Source: Acidovorax sp. CF316 (GTDB lineage Bacteria; Pseudomonadota; Gammaproteobacteria; Burkholderiales; Burkholderiaceae_C). Taken from it: a stretch of DNA of 36,998 nt. A program made the translations under genes and the position numbers. Positions 23,333 through 31,593 of this stretch are shown here, one piece after another (the first letter of the stretch is position 1; the number at the start of each line of letters is the position of its first letter). The notes under the pieces were generated by a model. The model made no database searches, was not told the origin of the DNA, and saw nothing but the letters and a program-made list of their open reading frames with translations. Location of the stretch: positions 1 through 36,998 of the forward strand of contig NZ_AKJX01000011.1 of assembly GCF_000276605.1 (NCBI RefSeq), in the 5' to 3' direction.

Positions 23333-25918
23333 TCAGGCGGCCACGCCGTCTGCCACGTCCTTGAACTCGGCGATCTTGTCGAAGTTCAGGTATTGGTAGA
23401 TCTTGTCGCCGTTCTGGTTGATGACACCGATGTCGGCCAGGTACTCTTCCTTGGAAGGAATGCGGCCCAGCTTGGAACAGATGGCCGAGAGTTCGGCCGA
23501 GCCCAGGTAGACGTTGGTGTTCTTGCCCAGGCGGTTGGGGAAGTTGCGGGTGCTGGTGGACATCACGGTGGCGCCCTCCTTCACCTGGGCCTGGTTGCCC
23601 ATGCACAGCGAGCAGCCGGGCATTTCCATGCGGGCACCGGCCGCGCCGAACACGCCGTAGTGGCCTTCTTCGGTGAGCTGGTGCGCGTCCATCTTCGTGG
23701 GCGGGGCCATCCACAGCTTGACGGGAATGTCCTTCTTGCCTTCGAGCAGCTTGGAGGCTGCGCGGAAGTGGCCGATGTTGGTCATGCACGAGCCGATGAA
23801 CACTTCGTCGATCGCGGCGCCGGCCACGTCCGACAGCGTCTTGGCGTCATCGGGGTCGTTGGGGCAGCAGACGATGGGTTCGGTGATCTCGGCCAGGTCG
23901 ATCTCGATGATTTCGGCGTAGTCGGCGTTCTCATCGGGGGCCAGCAGCTGGGGATTGGCCAGCCAGGCTTCCATGGCCTTGATGCGGCGGCCGATGGTGC
24001 GTGGATCGGCGTAGCCCTGGGCGATCATGTTCTTGAGCAGCACGATGTTCGAGTTGATGTACTCGATCACGGGTTCCTTGTTCAGGCGCACCGTGCAGCC
24101 GGCGGCAGAGCGCTCGGCCGATGCGTCGGACAGCTCGAACGCCTGCTCGACCTTCATGTCCGGCAGGCCTTCGATTTCCAGGATGCGGCCCGAGAAGATG
24201 TTCTTCTTGCCCTGCTTGGCCACGGTGAGGTGGCCGGCCTTGATGGCGTACAGCGGGATCGCGTGCACCAGGTCGCGCAGCGTGACGCCGGGCTGCATCT
24301 TGCCCTTGAAGCGCACCAGCACCGATTCAGGCATATCGAGGGGCATCACGCCCGTGGCGGCAGCGAACGCCACCAGGCCGGAGCCGGCGGGGAAGCTGAT
24401 GCCGATGGGGAAACGGGTGTGCGAGTCGCCGCCGGTGCCCACGGTGTCGGGCAGCAGCATGCGGTTGAGCCAGCTGTGGATGATGCCGTCGCCGGGCTTG
24501 AGCGAGATGCCGCCGCGCGTGCTGATGAAGTCGGGCAGCTCGTGGTGCATCTTCACGTCCACGGGCTTGGGGTAAGCGGCCGTGTGGCAGAAGGACTGCA
24601 TCACCAGGTCGGAGCTGAAGCCCAGGCAAGCCAGGTCCTTCAGTTCGTCGCGGGTCATGGGGCCGGTGGTGTCCTGCGAGCCGACCGAGGTCATGCGTGG
24701 CTCGCAGTACGTGCCGGGCACCACGCCCATGCCTTCGGGCAGGCCGCAGGCGCGGCCGACCATCTTCTGCGCCAGGGTGAAGCCCTTGCCGGTAGCGGCA
24801 GGCACCTGGGGCAGGCGGAACAGGGTGGAAGGCGCCAGGCCCAGGGCCTCGCGGGCCTTGGCCGTGAGGCCACGGCCGATGATCAGCGGAATGCGGCCAC
24901 CGGCGCGCACTTCGTCGAACAGCACTTCGCTCTTGACGGTGAACTCGGCGATGACCTGGCCGTCCTTCAGTGCCTTGCCGGCGTAGGGCAGCAGCTCGAT
25001 CTCGTCGCCCATGTTCATCTGGCTCACATCGAGCTCGATGGGCAGAGCGCCGGCATCTTCCATGGTGTTGTAGAAGATGGGAGCGATCTTGCTGCCCAGG
25101 CACACGCCGCCGAAGCGCTTGTTGGGCACGAACGGGATGTCTTCGCCCGTGAACCACAGCACGCTGTTGGTGGCCGACTTGCGGCTGGAGCCGGTGCCGA
25201 CCACGTCGCCCACATAGGCCACCAGGTTGCCACGGGCGCGCAGGTCTTCGATGAACTTGATGGGGCCGCGCTTGCCGTCTTCTTCGGGCGTGATGCCGTC
25301 GCGCTTGTTCTTGAGCATGGCCAGGGCATGCAGCGGGATGTCGGGGCGGCTCCAGGCGTCGGGCGCGGGCGACAGGTCGTCGGTGTTGGTTTCGCCGGTG
25401 ACCTTGAGCACGGTGAGCTTGATGCTCTGGGGCACTTCGGGGCGGCTGGTGAACCACTCGGCGTCGGCCCAGCTTTGCAGCACGGACTTGGCGAAGGTGT
25501 TGCCCTTGTCGGCCTTTTCCTTGACGTCATGGAACTGGTCGAACATCAAGAGCGTCTTCTTGAGCGCTTCGGCGGCGACGGAGGCCACGGCCGCGTCGTC
25601 CAGCAGGTCGATCAGGGGGGTGAGGTTGTAGCCGCCCAGCATGGTGCCCAGGAGCTGCGTGGCGCGCTCGCGGCCGATCAGCGTGCAGACTTCGGTACCG
25701 TGGGCCACGGCGGCCAGGTAGCTGGCCTTGACCTTGGCGGCGTCGTCCACACCGGCAGGCACGCGGTGCGTGATCAGGTCCACCAGCGTGGCCTCTTCAC
25801 CAGCGGGCGGGTTCTTGAGCAGTTCGATCAGCTCGCCGGTCTGCTTGGCCGTCAGGGGCAGCGGTGGGATGCCCAGCGCGGCGCGCTCGGCCACATGGTC
25901 ACGGTAGGCTTTCAACAT
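23333..25918 (-). CDS. acnB: Aconitate hydratase B
   Basis: Aconitase B isomerises citrate and isocitrate in the TCA cycle through a [4Fe-4S] cluster. At 861 aa it is close to the 865 aa of E. coli AcnB and begins with the typical [20 protein letters not shown]. The cluster cysteines are all present: Cys711 in [10 protein letters not shown], and Cys769 and Cys772 in CSLCMGNQ, nearly the same numbering as in E. coli. The N-terminal HEAT-like and swivel domains and [16 protein letters not shown] are visible. Two ATGs are adjacent; the second (25918) is 7 bases after GGAG and the first (25921) only 4, so I prefer the second. It is the last gene of the minus-strand run from mdh, 93 bases after the Lys-rich exported protein gene, and is ended by the palindromic terminator. 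Confidence 0.97.
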   Translation of the reverse strand: MLKAYRDHVAERAALGIPPLPLTAKQTGELIELLKNPPAGEEATLVDLITHRVPAGVDDAAKVKASYLAAVAHGTEVCTLIGRERATQLLGTMLGGYNLTPLIDLLDDAAVASVAAEALKKTLLMFDQFHDVKEKADKGNTFAKSVLQSWADAEWFTSRPEVPQSIKLTVLKVTGETNTDDLSPAPDAWSRPDIPLHALAMLKNKRDGITPEEDGKRGPIKFIEDLRARGNLVAYVGDVVGTGSSRKSATNSVLWFTGEDIPFVPNKRFGGVCLGSKIAPIFYNTMEDAGALPIELDVSQMNMGDEIELLPYAGKALKDGQVIAEFTVKSEVLFDEVRAGGRIPLIIGRGLTAKAREALGLAPSTLFRLPQVPAATGKGFTLAQKMVGRACGLPEGMGVVPGTYCEPRMTSVGSQDTTGPMTRDELKDLACLGFSSDLVMQSFCHTAAYPKPVDVKMHHELPDFISTRGGISLKPGDGIIHSWLNRMLLPDTVGTGGDSHTRFPIGISFPAGSGLVAFAAATGVMPLDMPESVLVRFKGKMQPGVTLRDLVHAIPLYAIKAGHLTVAKQGKKNIFSGRILEIEGLPDMKVEQAFELSDASAERSAAGCTVRLNKEPVIEYINSNIVLLKNMIAQGYADPRTIGRRIKAMEAWLANPQLLAPDENADYAEIIEIDLAEITEPIVCCPNDPDDAKTLSDVAGAAIDEVFIGSCMTNIGHFRAASKLLEGKKDIPVKLWMAPPTKMDAHQLTEEGHYGVFGAAGARMEMPGCSLCMGNQAQVKEGATVMSTSTRNFPNRLGKNTNVYLGSAELSAICSKLGRIPSKEEYLADIGVINQNGDKIYQYLNFDKIAEFKDVADGVAA

Positions 25919-26011
25919 CATTTTTCTCCGGTTGCGTTCTAAAGTGGGGTGGTTGCGCCGGGGCTGCACAGGCCGTGCGGCGCGGGGGTACCGTGTCTCG
26001 TCGGGTTCTGG

Positions 26012-26686
26012 TTATTTGGTGGTGGTGGCAGTGGCCGTGGCGGCAGGCGCGGGGTCGAACACGCTCTGGGGCGGCGCCTTCTTGGCGGCCTCGGCCACCA
26101 GGGTCTGCTCGGCGCTCATGCACTCGTCGGCCAGGCGCTGGCCGAGCTTCTGGTTCATGAGCATGGACTTGTTGGCGATCTGCAGCCACACGGCGCCGCC
26201 CTTCTGGTCTTCCAGGCGCACGGCGCCGGTGCTGGTGACCACGGGGGTCATGTGGTACTTGAAGCCCTTGCCCTCGATGTGAAAGCGCCCGGGGATGGCG
26301 GGATCGGCCGTCACGTTGACGAAGGCGCCCAGCTCGCAGGCAATGCGGCCGGTGTGCACCTTCTGGGCGATGGCCTGTTCTTCGGGGCTCAGCGCGGCAT
26401 CGGCCGCAATGAGGCCGGACGCCACCTGGTTGGCCGCCGTGTTCAACTGCTGGCGGCTGCTGGTGGGCTCTGCCTTGGCGGTCTTCTTGGGCGGAGTCTT
26501 TTCCTTGGCCTCGGCGGTCTTGGCCGCGGGCTTGGCGGCCGGCTTGGCTGCAGCAGTGTCCTTCTTGGGAGCGGCTTCTTTCTTGGCAGCGGGCGCGCTC
26601 TTCTTGGCGGGCTCTGCAGCGGACTGCGCCAGGGCAAGGCCAGGGGCCACCAGCATCAGGGCGGACGTGAGAATCAGTGATTTCAT
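26012..26686 (-). CDS. Exported Lys/Ala/Pro-rich protein of unknown function
   Basis: A 224-aa protein. ATG 26686 starts a signal peptide (MKSLILTSALMLVAPGLALA), followed by a low-complexity stretch of Lys, Ala and Pro (about residues 21-72), reminiscent of histone-like tails but in an exported protein. The C-terminal part (about 75-205) is a folded domain with IACELGAFVNVTADP, FHIEGKGFKYHMTPVVTSTG and AVRLEDQKGGAVWLQIANKSMLMNQKLGQRLADEC, and two Cys that may pair. The family is not one I can name. It sits 22 bases after the lyase gene and 93 before acnB on the same strand, so it may share their transcript. Its presence in a TCA gene run is unexplained. Confidence 0.8.
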   Translation of the reverse strand: MKSLILTSALMLVAPGLALAQSAAEPAKKSAPAAKKEAAPKKDTAAAKPAAKPAAKTAEAKEKTPPKKTAKAEPTSSRQQLNTAANQVASGLIAADAALSPEEQAIAQKVHTGRIACELGAFVNVTADPAIPGRFHIEGKGFKYHMTPVVTSTGAVRLEDQKGGAVWLQIANKSMLMNQKLGQRLADECMSAEQTLVAEAAKKAPPQSVFDPAPAATATATTTK

Positions 26687-26708
26687 GGGGAGAGTCCTGC
26701 TTAAGGTT

Positions 26709-27725
26709 TCAAGCGTGGTGGGGAGCGGGGGAAGCAAACCAGTGGGCCACTTCGGGCGGCAGTGCACGCCCGGTCTGGTGGGCGCGTTCGAGCACCTGCC
26801 AGTAGTAGCGGTAGCTGGCGCGGTCGTGCAGGGTGCCATCGTGGCTGATGGGCGCCCAGTCGGCCTGCGCCGCGGAAACAGTGATGCGGGCGGCCACGTC
26901 GATCTCGTCCTGCTGCGGCGCGAAGGCCTGCAGGATGGGGCGGATCTGGCCGGGGTGGATGCTCCACATGCGGGTGTAGCCAAGCTCCTGCGAGGCGCGG
27001 GTGGCGGCGGCCTGCATGGCAGCGGTGTCGGAAAACTCGGTGACCACGCAGTGCGATGGCACCTTGCCGTGCGCGTGACAGGCGGCAGCGATCTCGAGCT
27101 TGGCGCGCACCACCAGCGGGTGCTCGAACTGGCCGCGCGAGCCCATGGCCGACGCGGGGATGGCCCCGCCATGCGCGGAGACAAAATCCATGAGCCCGAA
27201 GCTGATGCTCTGCACACGCGGGTGCGCGGCGATCTCGAAGGCGCGGTGCACGGCGGCGGGCGACTCGATCAGCACGTGCAGCGGCAGGTGGCCGGCCGAT
27301 GCGGCCAGCAGCGCCTTCTCGGCGTGCAGCACGTCGTCGACCGACTCGACCTTGGGCACCATGATGTGCGACAGGCGGTGGCCGGCCTCGCCCGCAATGG
27401 TGGCGATGTCGTTGGCAAAGGCGGCGTGGTCCACGGTGTGCACGCGGGCAGCCACGCGCGCGCCATCGGCAGCGTTAAGCGCCAGCGATGCGACCAGGGC
27501 GGCGTGCTCGCGCTCCTGGCCCACGGGGGCGCCGTCCTCGCAGTCGAGCGTGACGTCGAACATGCAGTGGCCGAACTCGGCGCTCATCTCGGCCTGCAGC
27601 TGCAGGCTCTTTTTCATGCGCGCTTCCACGCCGCTGTAGTGGTCGCAGACGGGCAGGCGCACAGCGGCTGCCTGGGCGCCCAACAATACGCTGGCAGGGT
27701 GTGCGGGTGCGGACACGGTGCTCAT
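26709..27725 (-). CDS. HpcH/CitE-like CoA-ester lyase (divergent)
   Basis: A 338-aa TIM-barrel protein of the HpcH/HpaI aldolase and citrate lyase beta superfamily, whose members cleave or form C-C bonds in CoA esters such as malyl-, citramalyl- or citryl-CoA. Residues 58-67 VTLDCEDGAP replace the usual DLED motif; metal ligands are likely Glu154 (VLIESPAAVH) and Asp180 (FGLMDF). IMVPKVESVDDVL is the family KVE strand. The N-terminal substrate loop LPVCDHYSGVEARMKKSLQ departs from the common R-S-x-L-F-V-P-G, so the substrate cannot be copied from CitE. Its ATG overlaps the tam stop by 4 bases (ATGA), so it is translationally coupled to tam in the mdh transcript. A role in C4/C5 acyl-CoA metabolism is inference. 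Confidence 0.85.
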   Translation of the reverse strand: MSTVSAPAHPASVLLGAQAAAVRLPVCDHYSGVEARMKKSLQLQAEMSAEFGHCMFDVTLDCEDGAPVGQEREHAALVASLALNAADGARVAARVHTVDHAAFANDIATIAGEAGHRLSHIMVPKVESVDDVLHAEKALLAASAGHLPLHVLIESPAAVHRAFEIAAHPRVQSISFGLMDFVSAHGGAIPASAMGSRGQFEHPLVVRAKLEIAAACHAHGKVPSHCVVTEFSDTAAMQAAATRASQELGYTRMWSIHPGQIRPILQAFAPQQDEIDVAARITVSAAQADWAPISHDGTLHDRASYRYYWQVLERAHQTGRALPPEVAHWFASPAPHHA

Positions 27726-28501
27726 GATGGACGGCGCTGCGCAACGATGAACATGCGCGGAAAGGCCAGCAGGCGGTTGCCATCGCTGCGCTCGGGATAG
27801 ACCTCGGCGATGCGGCGCTCGTACTCGGCCAGGAAGCTGGCGCGCAGCTCTTCGTTCAGCGGATCGAGGAAGGGGCGCAGGCCGGTGCTGCGCAGCCAGT
27901 CGACGATGGAGCCGGCCGTGGGCATGACGTGCTGGTAGACGGTGTGCCACACGTCCACCTGGGCAGCCTCCCTGGCCAGCATGTCGTAATAGCCGCCGAT
28001 GGTGGCCAGCTCGGTGCGCACGGCATCGGCGTCGCCGATGGGCTCGCGCCACGGTGCTTCGCCGGCCACGGCGCGCATCAGGCGGTGCGAGGGTTCCTGC
28101 CGGTTGTCGGGCATCTGGATGGCCAGCACACCGCCGGGGGCGAGCAGGCTGAACAACCGGGGAACCAGGGTTTCGTGCCACGCCACCCATTGCAGGGCAG
28201 CGTTGGCGTAAATCAGGTCGGGGGCCACGGTGGGCACCCAGGTGGCGATGTCGCCTTGTTCGAAGGCCGTGCCGGGCAGGCGCTCGCGCGCGCTGGCCAG
28301 CATGGCCGCCGAGGTGTCGATGCCGGTGACCTGCGCCTGTGGAAAGCGCCGCACCAGCAGCTCGGTGGAATTGCCCGGCCCGCAGCCCAGGTCCACCACA
28401 TGGGTGGCACTGGTCAGGGGTACACGCGCCAACAACTCATCGGCCGGGCGCGTGCGCTCATCCTCGAAGCGGCGGTAGAGCGCGGGGTTCCAGTCGGCCA
28501 T
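27722..28501 (-). CDS. tam: Trans-aconitate 2-methyltransferase
   Basis: Tam methylates trans-aconitate, a by-product formed from the cis-aconitate of the aconitase reaction that inhibits aconitase, using SAM in the cytosol. The 259-aa chain starts [20 protein letters not shown], the characteristic Tam opening, has motif [18 protein letters not shown] (33-49), ANAALQWV and [11 protein letters not shown] as in E. coli Tam (252 aa), and a C-terminal [20 protein letters not shown]. Start 28501 is fixed by this N-terminus; the open frame upstream is a shadow of mdh. It lies 20 bases after mdh and overlaps the HpcH/CitE-like gene, so it is within the mdh unit and near acnB. Confidence 0.92.
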   Translation of the reverse strand: MADWNPALYRRFEDERTRPADELLARVPLTSATHVVDLGCGPGNSTELLVRRFPQAQVTGIDTSAAMLASARERLPGTAFEQGDIATWVPTVAPDLIYANAALQWVAWHETLVPRLFSLLAPGGVLAIQMPDNRQEPSHRLMRAVAGEAPWREPIGDADAVRTELATIGGYYDMLAREAAQVDVWHTVYQHVMPTAGSIVDWLRSTGLRPFLDPLNEELRASFLAEYERRIAEVYPERSDGNRLLAFPRMFIVAQRRPS

Positions 28502-28521
28502 GAAGGACTTTTGGCTACCGA

Positions 28522-29508
28522 TTACAGCAGGTGCTTGACGCCGTCTTGCTCGCCTTGCAGCTCGGCCAGGGTCTTGTCGATGCGCTCTTGCGAGAAGGCG
28601 TCGATCTCCAGGCCTTCGACCAGCTTGTACTCGCCGTTTTCGCAGGTGACGGGGAAGCCAAACATGGTGTCCTTGGGGATGCCGTACTGGCCGTCCGATG
28701 GGATGCCCATGGTGACCCACTTGCCGTTGGTGCCCAGGGCCCAGTCGCGCATGTGGTCGATGGCGGCGTTGGCAGCCGAAGCAGCAGACGACAGGCCGCG
28801 TGCTTCGATGATGGCGGCGCCACGCTTGCCCACGGTGGGCAGGAAGGTGTTGGCGTTCCATTCCTGGTCGTTGATCATCTTGGCGACGCTTTCGCCGTTG
28901 ATGGTGGCGAAACGGTAGTCGGCGTACATCGTGGGCGAGTGGTTGCCCCAGACGGTCAGCTTCTCGATGTCGGCCACGGCCTTGCCGGTCTTGGCAGCGA
29001 TCTGGCTGGCAGCGCGGTTGTGGTCCAGGCGCAGCATGGCGGTGAAGTTCTTGCGTGGCAGGTCAGGTGCCGACTTCATGGCGATGTAGGCGTTGGTGTT
29101 GGCAGGGTTGCCGACGACCAGCACCTTCACGTTGCGCGAAGCCACGGCGTTCAGGGCCTTGCCCTGTGCCGTGAAGATGGCGCCGTTGACGGCCAGCAGC
29201 TCGGCGCGTTCCATGCCTGGGCCACGTGGGCGCGAACCGACCAGCAGCGCGTAGTCGGCGTCCTTGAAGGCGGTCATCGGGTCGCTGTGGGCTTCCATGC
29301 CGACCAGCAGGGGGAATGCGCAATCGTCCAGCTCCATCATCACGCCCTTGAGCGCCTTCTGGGGGCCTTCGACAGGAACTTCGAGCAGTTGCAGAATGAC
29401 CGGCTGGTCCTTGCCCAGCATTTCGCCGGAGGCGATGCGGAACAGCAGTGCGTAACCGATTTGACCAGCGGCGCCGGTGACGGCAACGCGAACGGGCTTC
29501 TTGCTCAT
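28522..29508 (-). CDS. mdh: Malate dehydrogenase
   Basis: NAD-dependent malate dehydrogenase, oxidising malate to oxaloacetate in the TCA cycle. The 328-aa length and [20 protein letters not shown] (7-24 region) fit the bacterial/cytosolic-type enzyme common in Betaproteobacteria. The mobile-loop [10 protein letters not shown] supplies substrate arginines (Arg93/Arg95 and Arg101), LDHNRA (Asp162, Arg165) and WGNHSP (His190) complete the catalytic set. GGAG lies 8 bases before the ATG. It is the first gene of the minus-strand run mdh-tam-citE-like; a promoter-like pair is at 29606-29635, with a GntR-type palindrome just upstream of its -35. Confidence 0.97.
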   Translation of the reverse strand: MSKKPVRVAVTGAAGQIGYALLFRIASGEMLGKDQPVILQLLEVPVEGPQKALKGVMMELDDCAFPLLVGMEAHSDPMTAFKDADYALLVGSRPRGPGMERAELLAVNGAIFTAQGKALNAVASRNVKVLVVGNPANTNAYIAMKSAPDLPRKNFTAMLRLDHNRAASQIAAKTGKAVADIEKLTVWGNHSPTMYADYRFATINGESVAKMINDQEWNANTFLPTVGKRGAAIIEARGLSSAASAANAAIDHMRDWALGTNGKWVTMGIPSDGQYGIPKDTMFGFPVTCENGEYKLVEGLEIDAFSQERIDKTLAELQGEQDGVKHLL

Positions 29509-29605
29509 GGTGAGAACTCCAGGGAAGTGAGGAAATCAGGGGGTGTGTGCAACGCAAGCACCAGCGCCTGTTACCAGCAGCCCGTGCCCCGCAAAACAGC
29601 CTTGG

Positions 29606-29635
29606 AGTGTACCGCCGATTCAATACCCCGGTCAA
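29606..29635 (-). promoter_or_regulatory. Predicted mdh promoter
   Basis: On the minus strand TTGACC (29635-29630) and TACACT (29611-29606) are separated by 18 bases. Five and four of six bases match the sigma-70 consensus. Transcription would begin near 29599, giving a leader of about 90 bases. The GntR-type palindrome begins 11 bases upstream of the -35. Confidence 0.4.
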
Positions 29636-29636
29636 T

Positions 29637-29664
29637 TTGTCTTATGTCTTATATAAGATATGAT
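29637..29664 (+). promoter_or_regulatory. Predicted gntR promoter
   Basis: TTGTCT (29637-29642) and TATGAT (29659-29664) are 16 bases apart; the -10 matches five of six consensus bases. The palindrome at 29647-29658 fills most of the spacer, so a bound regulator would block polymerase directly. Confidence 0.4.
29647..29658. promoter_or_regulatory. 12-bp palindrome, probable GntR operator
   Basis: TCTTATATAAGA is perfectly symmetric, with two more matching outer pairs (29645/29660 and 29644/29661) after one mismatch. A direct repeat GTCTTAT occurs twice in tandem at 29639-29652. The site lies between mdh and the GntR-family gene, inside the predicted gntR spacer and just upstream of the predicted mdh -35. 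AT-rich dyads of this kind are typical GntR-family targets. Confidence 0.6.
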
Positions 29665-29756
29665 CGGGACCCTGAAAAAGCAAACTGGGGAAGGTGTGCG
29701 CCTGCCCGTTCGCAGCGCACCACACTCCCCCAGAAACAGCCCCATTCTCGACTGCC

Positions 29757-30545
29757 ATGTCCTCGCTACCGCTCAACGCCGACACCCCTGCACAGCCCGC
29801 GGCCAGCGCGGGGTCTGCCACGCCGGCTTTCAGCCCGCTGTACCAGCAGATCAAGGGCCTGATCCTGCAAAGCCTGCAGCAGGGCGAGTGGAAGCCGGGC
29901 GAGGCCATTCCCAGCGAGATGGAGCTGGCCGCGCGCTTTCGGGTGAGCCAGGGCACGGTGCGCAAGGCCATCGACGAGCTGGCGGCCGAGAACCTGGTGA
30001 TGCGCCGCCAGGGCAAGGGCACCTTTGTGGCCACGCATGCCGAGCAGCATGTGCAGTACCGCTTCCTGAAGCTCATGCCCGACACCGGCGACGCCCGCGT
30101 GGAGGGCCGCGCCCAGCGCCAGGTGATCGACTGCAAGCGCGTGCGCGCCAGCGCCGACGTGGCGCGCGCGCTGGCGCTGCGCAGCGCCGACCCGGTGGTG
30201 CAGGCGCGGCGCGTGCTGTCGTTTGCGGGCGTGCCCACCATCCTCGAGGACATCTGGCTGCCGGGCCAGGCTTTCAAAGGGCTGACGGCAGACCAGCTGG
30301 CCAGCTACCAGGGCCCGACCTACGCGATGTTCGAAATCGATTTCGGCGTGCGCATGGTGCGCGCCGAGGAGAAAATACGAGCCGTGTTGCCTGATACCGA
30401 ACAGGCTGCGGTGCTGAAGGTGGCACCGGGCACGCCGCTGCTCAGCGTGGAGCGCATTGCGTATACCTACAACGACGTTCCGATGGAGTTACGGCGCGGG
30501 CTGTACCTCACGGACACCCACCACTACCGTAATGAACTGAGCTGA
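29757..30545 (+). CDS. GntR-family (HutC/UTRA type) regulator
   Basis: A 262-aa transcription factor. Residues 27-92 form the GntR winged helix: PLYQQIKGLILQSLQQGEWK, then IPSEMELAARFRVSQGTVRK, AIDELAAENLVMRRQGKGTFV. The C-terminal UTRA-type domain (about 100-255) has ILEDIWLPGQAF, YAMFEIDFGVRMVRAEEKIRA, GTPLLSVERIAYTYNDVPME and RGLYLTDTHHY, the effector-binding fold of HutC-type regulators, which bind small carboxylates, sugars or amino acids. ATG 29757 is chosen over 29694, which lies in the leader. Placed between the mdh run and the sdh operon with a palindrome in its own promoter, it probably regulates itself and one or both TCA units; a TCA intermediate is a plausible ligand. Confidence 0.9.
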   Translation: MSSLPLNADTPAQPAASAGSATPAFSPLYQQIKGLILQSLQQGEWKPGEAIPSEMELAARFRVSQGTVRKAIDELAAENLVMRRQGKGTFVATHAEQHVQYRFLKLMPDTGDARVEGRAQRQVIDCKRVRASADVARALALRSADPVVQARRVLSFAGVPTILEDIWLPGQAFKGLTADQLASYQGPTYAMFEIDFGVRMVRAEEKIRAVLPDTEQAAVLKVAPGTPLLSVERIAYTYNDVPMELRRGLYLTDTHHYRNELS

Positions 30546-30678
30546 CACTACCCTGGCAACTGAGCGGAAATGTCGGCATTAGGGGCGACTTGAAACCGCG
30601 TGTGTTGCGTTGCAATAGAATTTTGCGTTCTTTGCATGTCCAAATTACAAAGCAGTTACATCCACGAAAGCACAAAAC

Positions 30679-31113
30679 ATGACCGAACTCGCCAAAAAAC
30701 GGCCTGAATTCCGCAACATCAATGCCTTCAAGGACCTGACCACCTACCGCATGACTCCTGCAGCGTGGGTTTCGATCCTGCACCGCGGCAGCGGGCTGAT
30801 CATGTTCCTGTTGCTGCCTTTCATCATCTGGATGTTCGACACCTCGGTGTCGTCCGAAATCTCGTTCGCCCGCTTCACCGCTGCGTTCAACATCGGCATC
30901 GGCTTCGTGCCCGGCTGGTTCGTCAAGCTCGCGGCCCTGGCCCTGATCTGGTCGTACCTGCACCACTTCACGGCCGGCCTGCGCCACCTGTGGATGGATG
31001 TGAGCCACAGCGCCGTGAACAAGCAGTTCGGCAAGACTTCGGCCCTGGCCGTGCTCGCCATCAGCATCCCCCTGACCCTGGTGCTGGGTGCCAAGCTGTT
31101 CGGCCTGTACTGA
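30679..31113 (+). CDS. sdhC: Succinate dehydrogenase cytochrome b556 subunit
   Basis: SdhC is one of the two membrane anchors of complex II and helps bind haem b and ubiquinone. The 144-aa protein has three helices, with VSILHRGSGLIMF (Ser and Arg of the quinone pocket) in the first and HHFTAGLRHLWMD in the second; His96 corresponds to the haem ligand of E. coli SdhC. It begins MTELAKKRPEFRNINAF with a weak ribosome site. It is the first gene of a six-gene plus-strand run to gltA. A TAGAAT at 30616-30621 could be a -10, but its only -35 candidate is 20 bases away, so I do not claim a promoter. Confidence 0.95.
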   Translation: MTELAKKRPEFRNINAFKDLTTYRMTPAAWVSILHRGSGLIMFLLLPFIIWMFDTSVSSEISFARFTAAFNIGIGFVPGWFVKLAALALIWSYLHHFTAGLRHLWMDVSHSAVNKQFGKTSALAVLAISIPLTLVLGAKLFGLY

Positions 31114-31139
31114 CCGCTCGACAAACCCCATAAAAAAAT

Positions 31140-31155
31140 GGCAGCGGCCGCTGCC
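31140..31155. repeat. 16-bp perfect GC-rich palindrome between sdhC and sdhD
   Basis: GGCAGCGGCCGCTGCC is exactly symmetric and lies in the 82-base gap between sdhC and sdhD, after a run of seven A. In the mRNA it could form a short hairpin, but a perfect palindrome leaves a strained loop, so a stem of about six pairs is realistic. It may protect message ends or tune expression; it lacks a downstream U tract and is not a standard terminator. Confidence 0.4.
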
Positions 31156-31195
31156 CCAAGTGCTCCACGCAGAACAAGACAAAAGGAAAACATCC

Positions 31196-31561
31196 ATGTC
31201 CGTCAATTACGGTTCCAAGCGCGTCGTCGTCGGCGCCCACTATGGCCTGCGCGACTGGCTCAGCCAGCGCGTCACCGCCATCCTGATGGCGCTGTTCACG
31301 CTGGCCCTGCTGGTCCAGGTGATCTTCAACAAGGGCCCCATGGGCTACGACAAGTGGGCCGGCATCTTCTCGGCCCAGTGGATGAAGGTGCTGACCTTCA
31401 CCGTGATCATTTCGCTGGCCTGGCACGCCTGGGTGGGCGTGCGCGAAGTCCTGATGGACTACATCAAGCCCGTGGGCCTGCGCCTGGTGCTGCAGGTTTT
31501 CACCATCGTCTGGCTCGTCGGCTGCGCCGGCTGGGGCATCCAGGTTCTGTGGCGTCTCTGA
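31196..31561 (+). CDS. sdhD: Succinate dehydrogenase hydrophobic anchor subunit
   Basis: Second membrane anchor of complex II, 121 aa with three helices. LAWHAWVGVREVLMDYIKP contains His77, equivalent to the haem b ligand of E. coli SdhD, and the DYIKP (Asp88-Tyr89) that lines the ubiquinone site. The start at 31196 follows AAAAGGA; upstream in-frame starts overlap sdhC and the hairpin. It is 82 bases after sdhC and 32 before sdhA in the same operon. Confidence 0.94.
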   Translation: MSVNYGSKRVVVGAHYGLRDWLSQRVTAILMALFTLALLVQVIFNKGPMGYDKWAGIFSAQWMKVLTFTVIISLAWHAWVGVREVLMDYIKPVGLRLVLQVFTIVWLVGCAGWGIQVLWRL

Positions 31562-31593
31562 TTGATCCCCCCCGCGACTGAAGGCAAACAACA

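Noticed and set aside
22562-25942. 1126-aa open frame on the plus strand
   Set aside because: It crosses the O-methyltransferase, a perfect terminator and the whole of acnB in other frames; it is a shadow of acnB, whose product is certain.
30590-30621. Possible sdhC promoter (TTGAAA and TAGAAT)
   Set aside because: The spacing is 20 bases, longer than expected for sigma-70; not strong enough to report.
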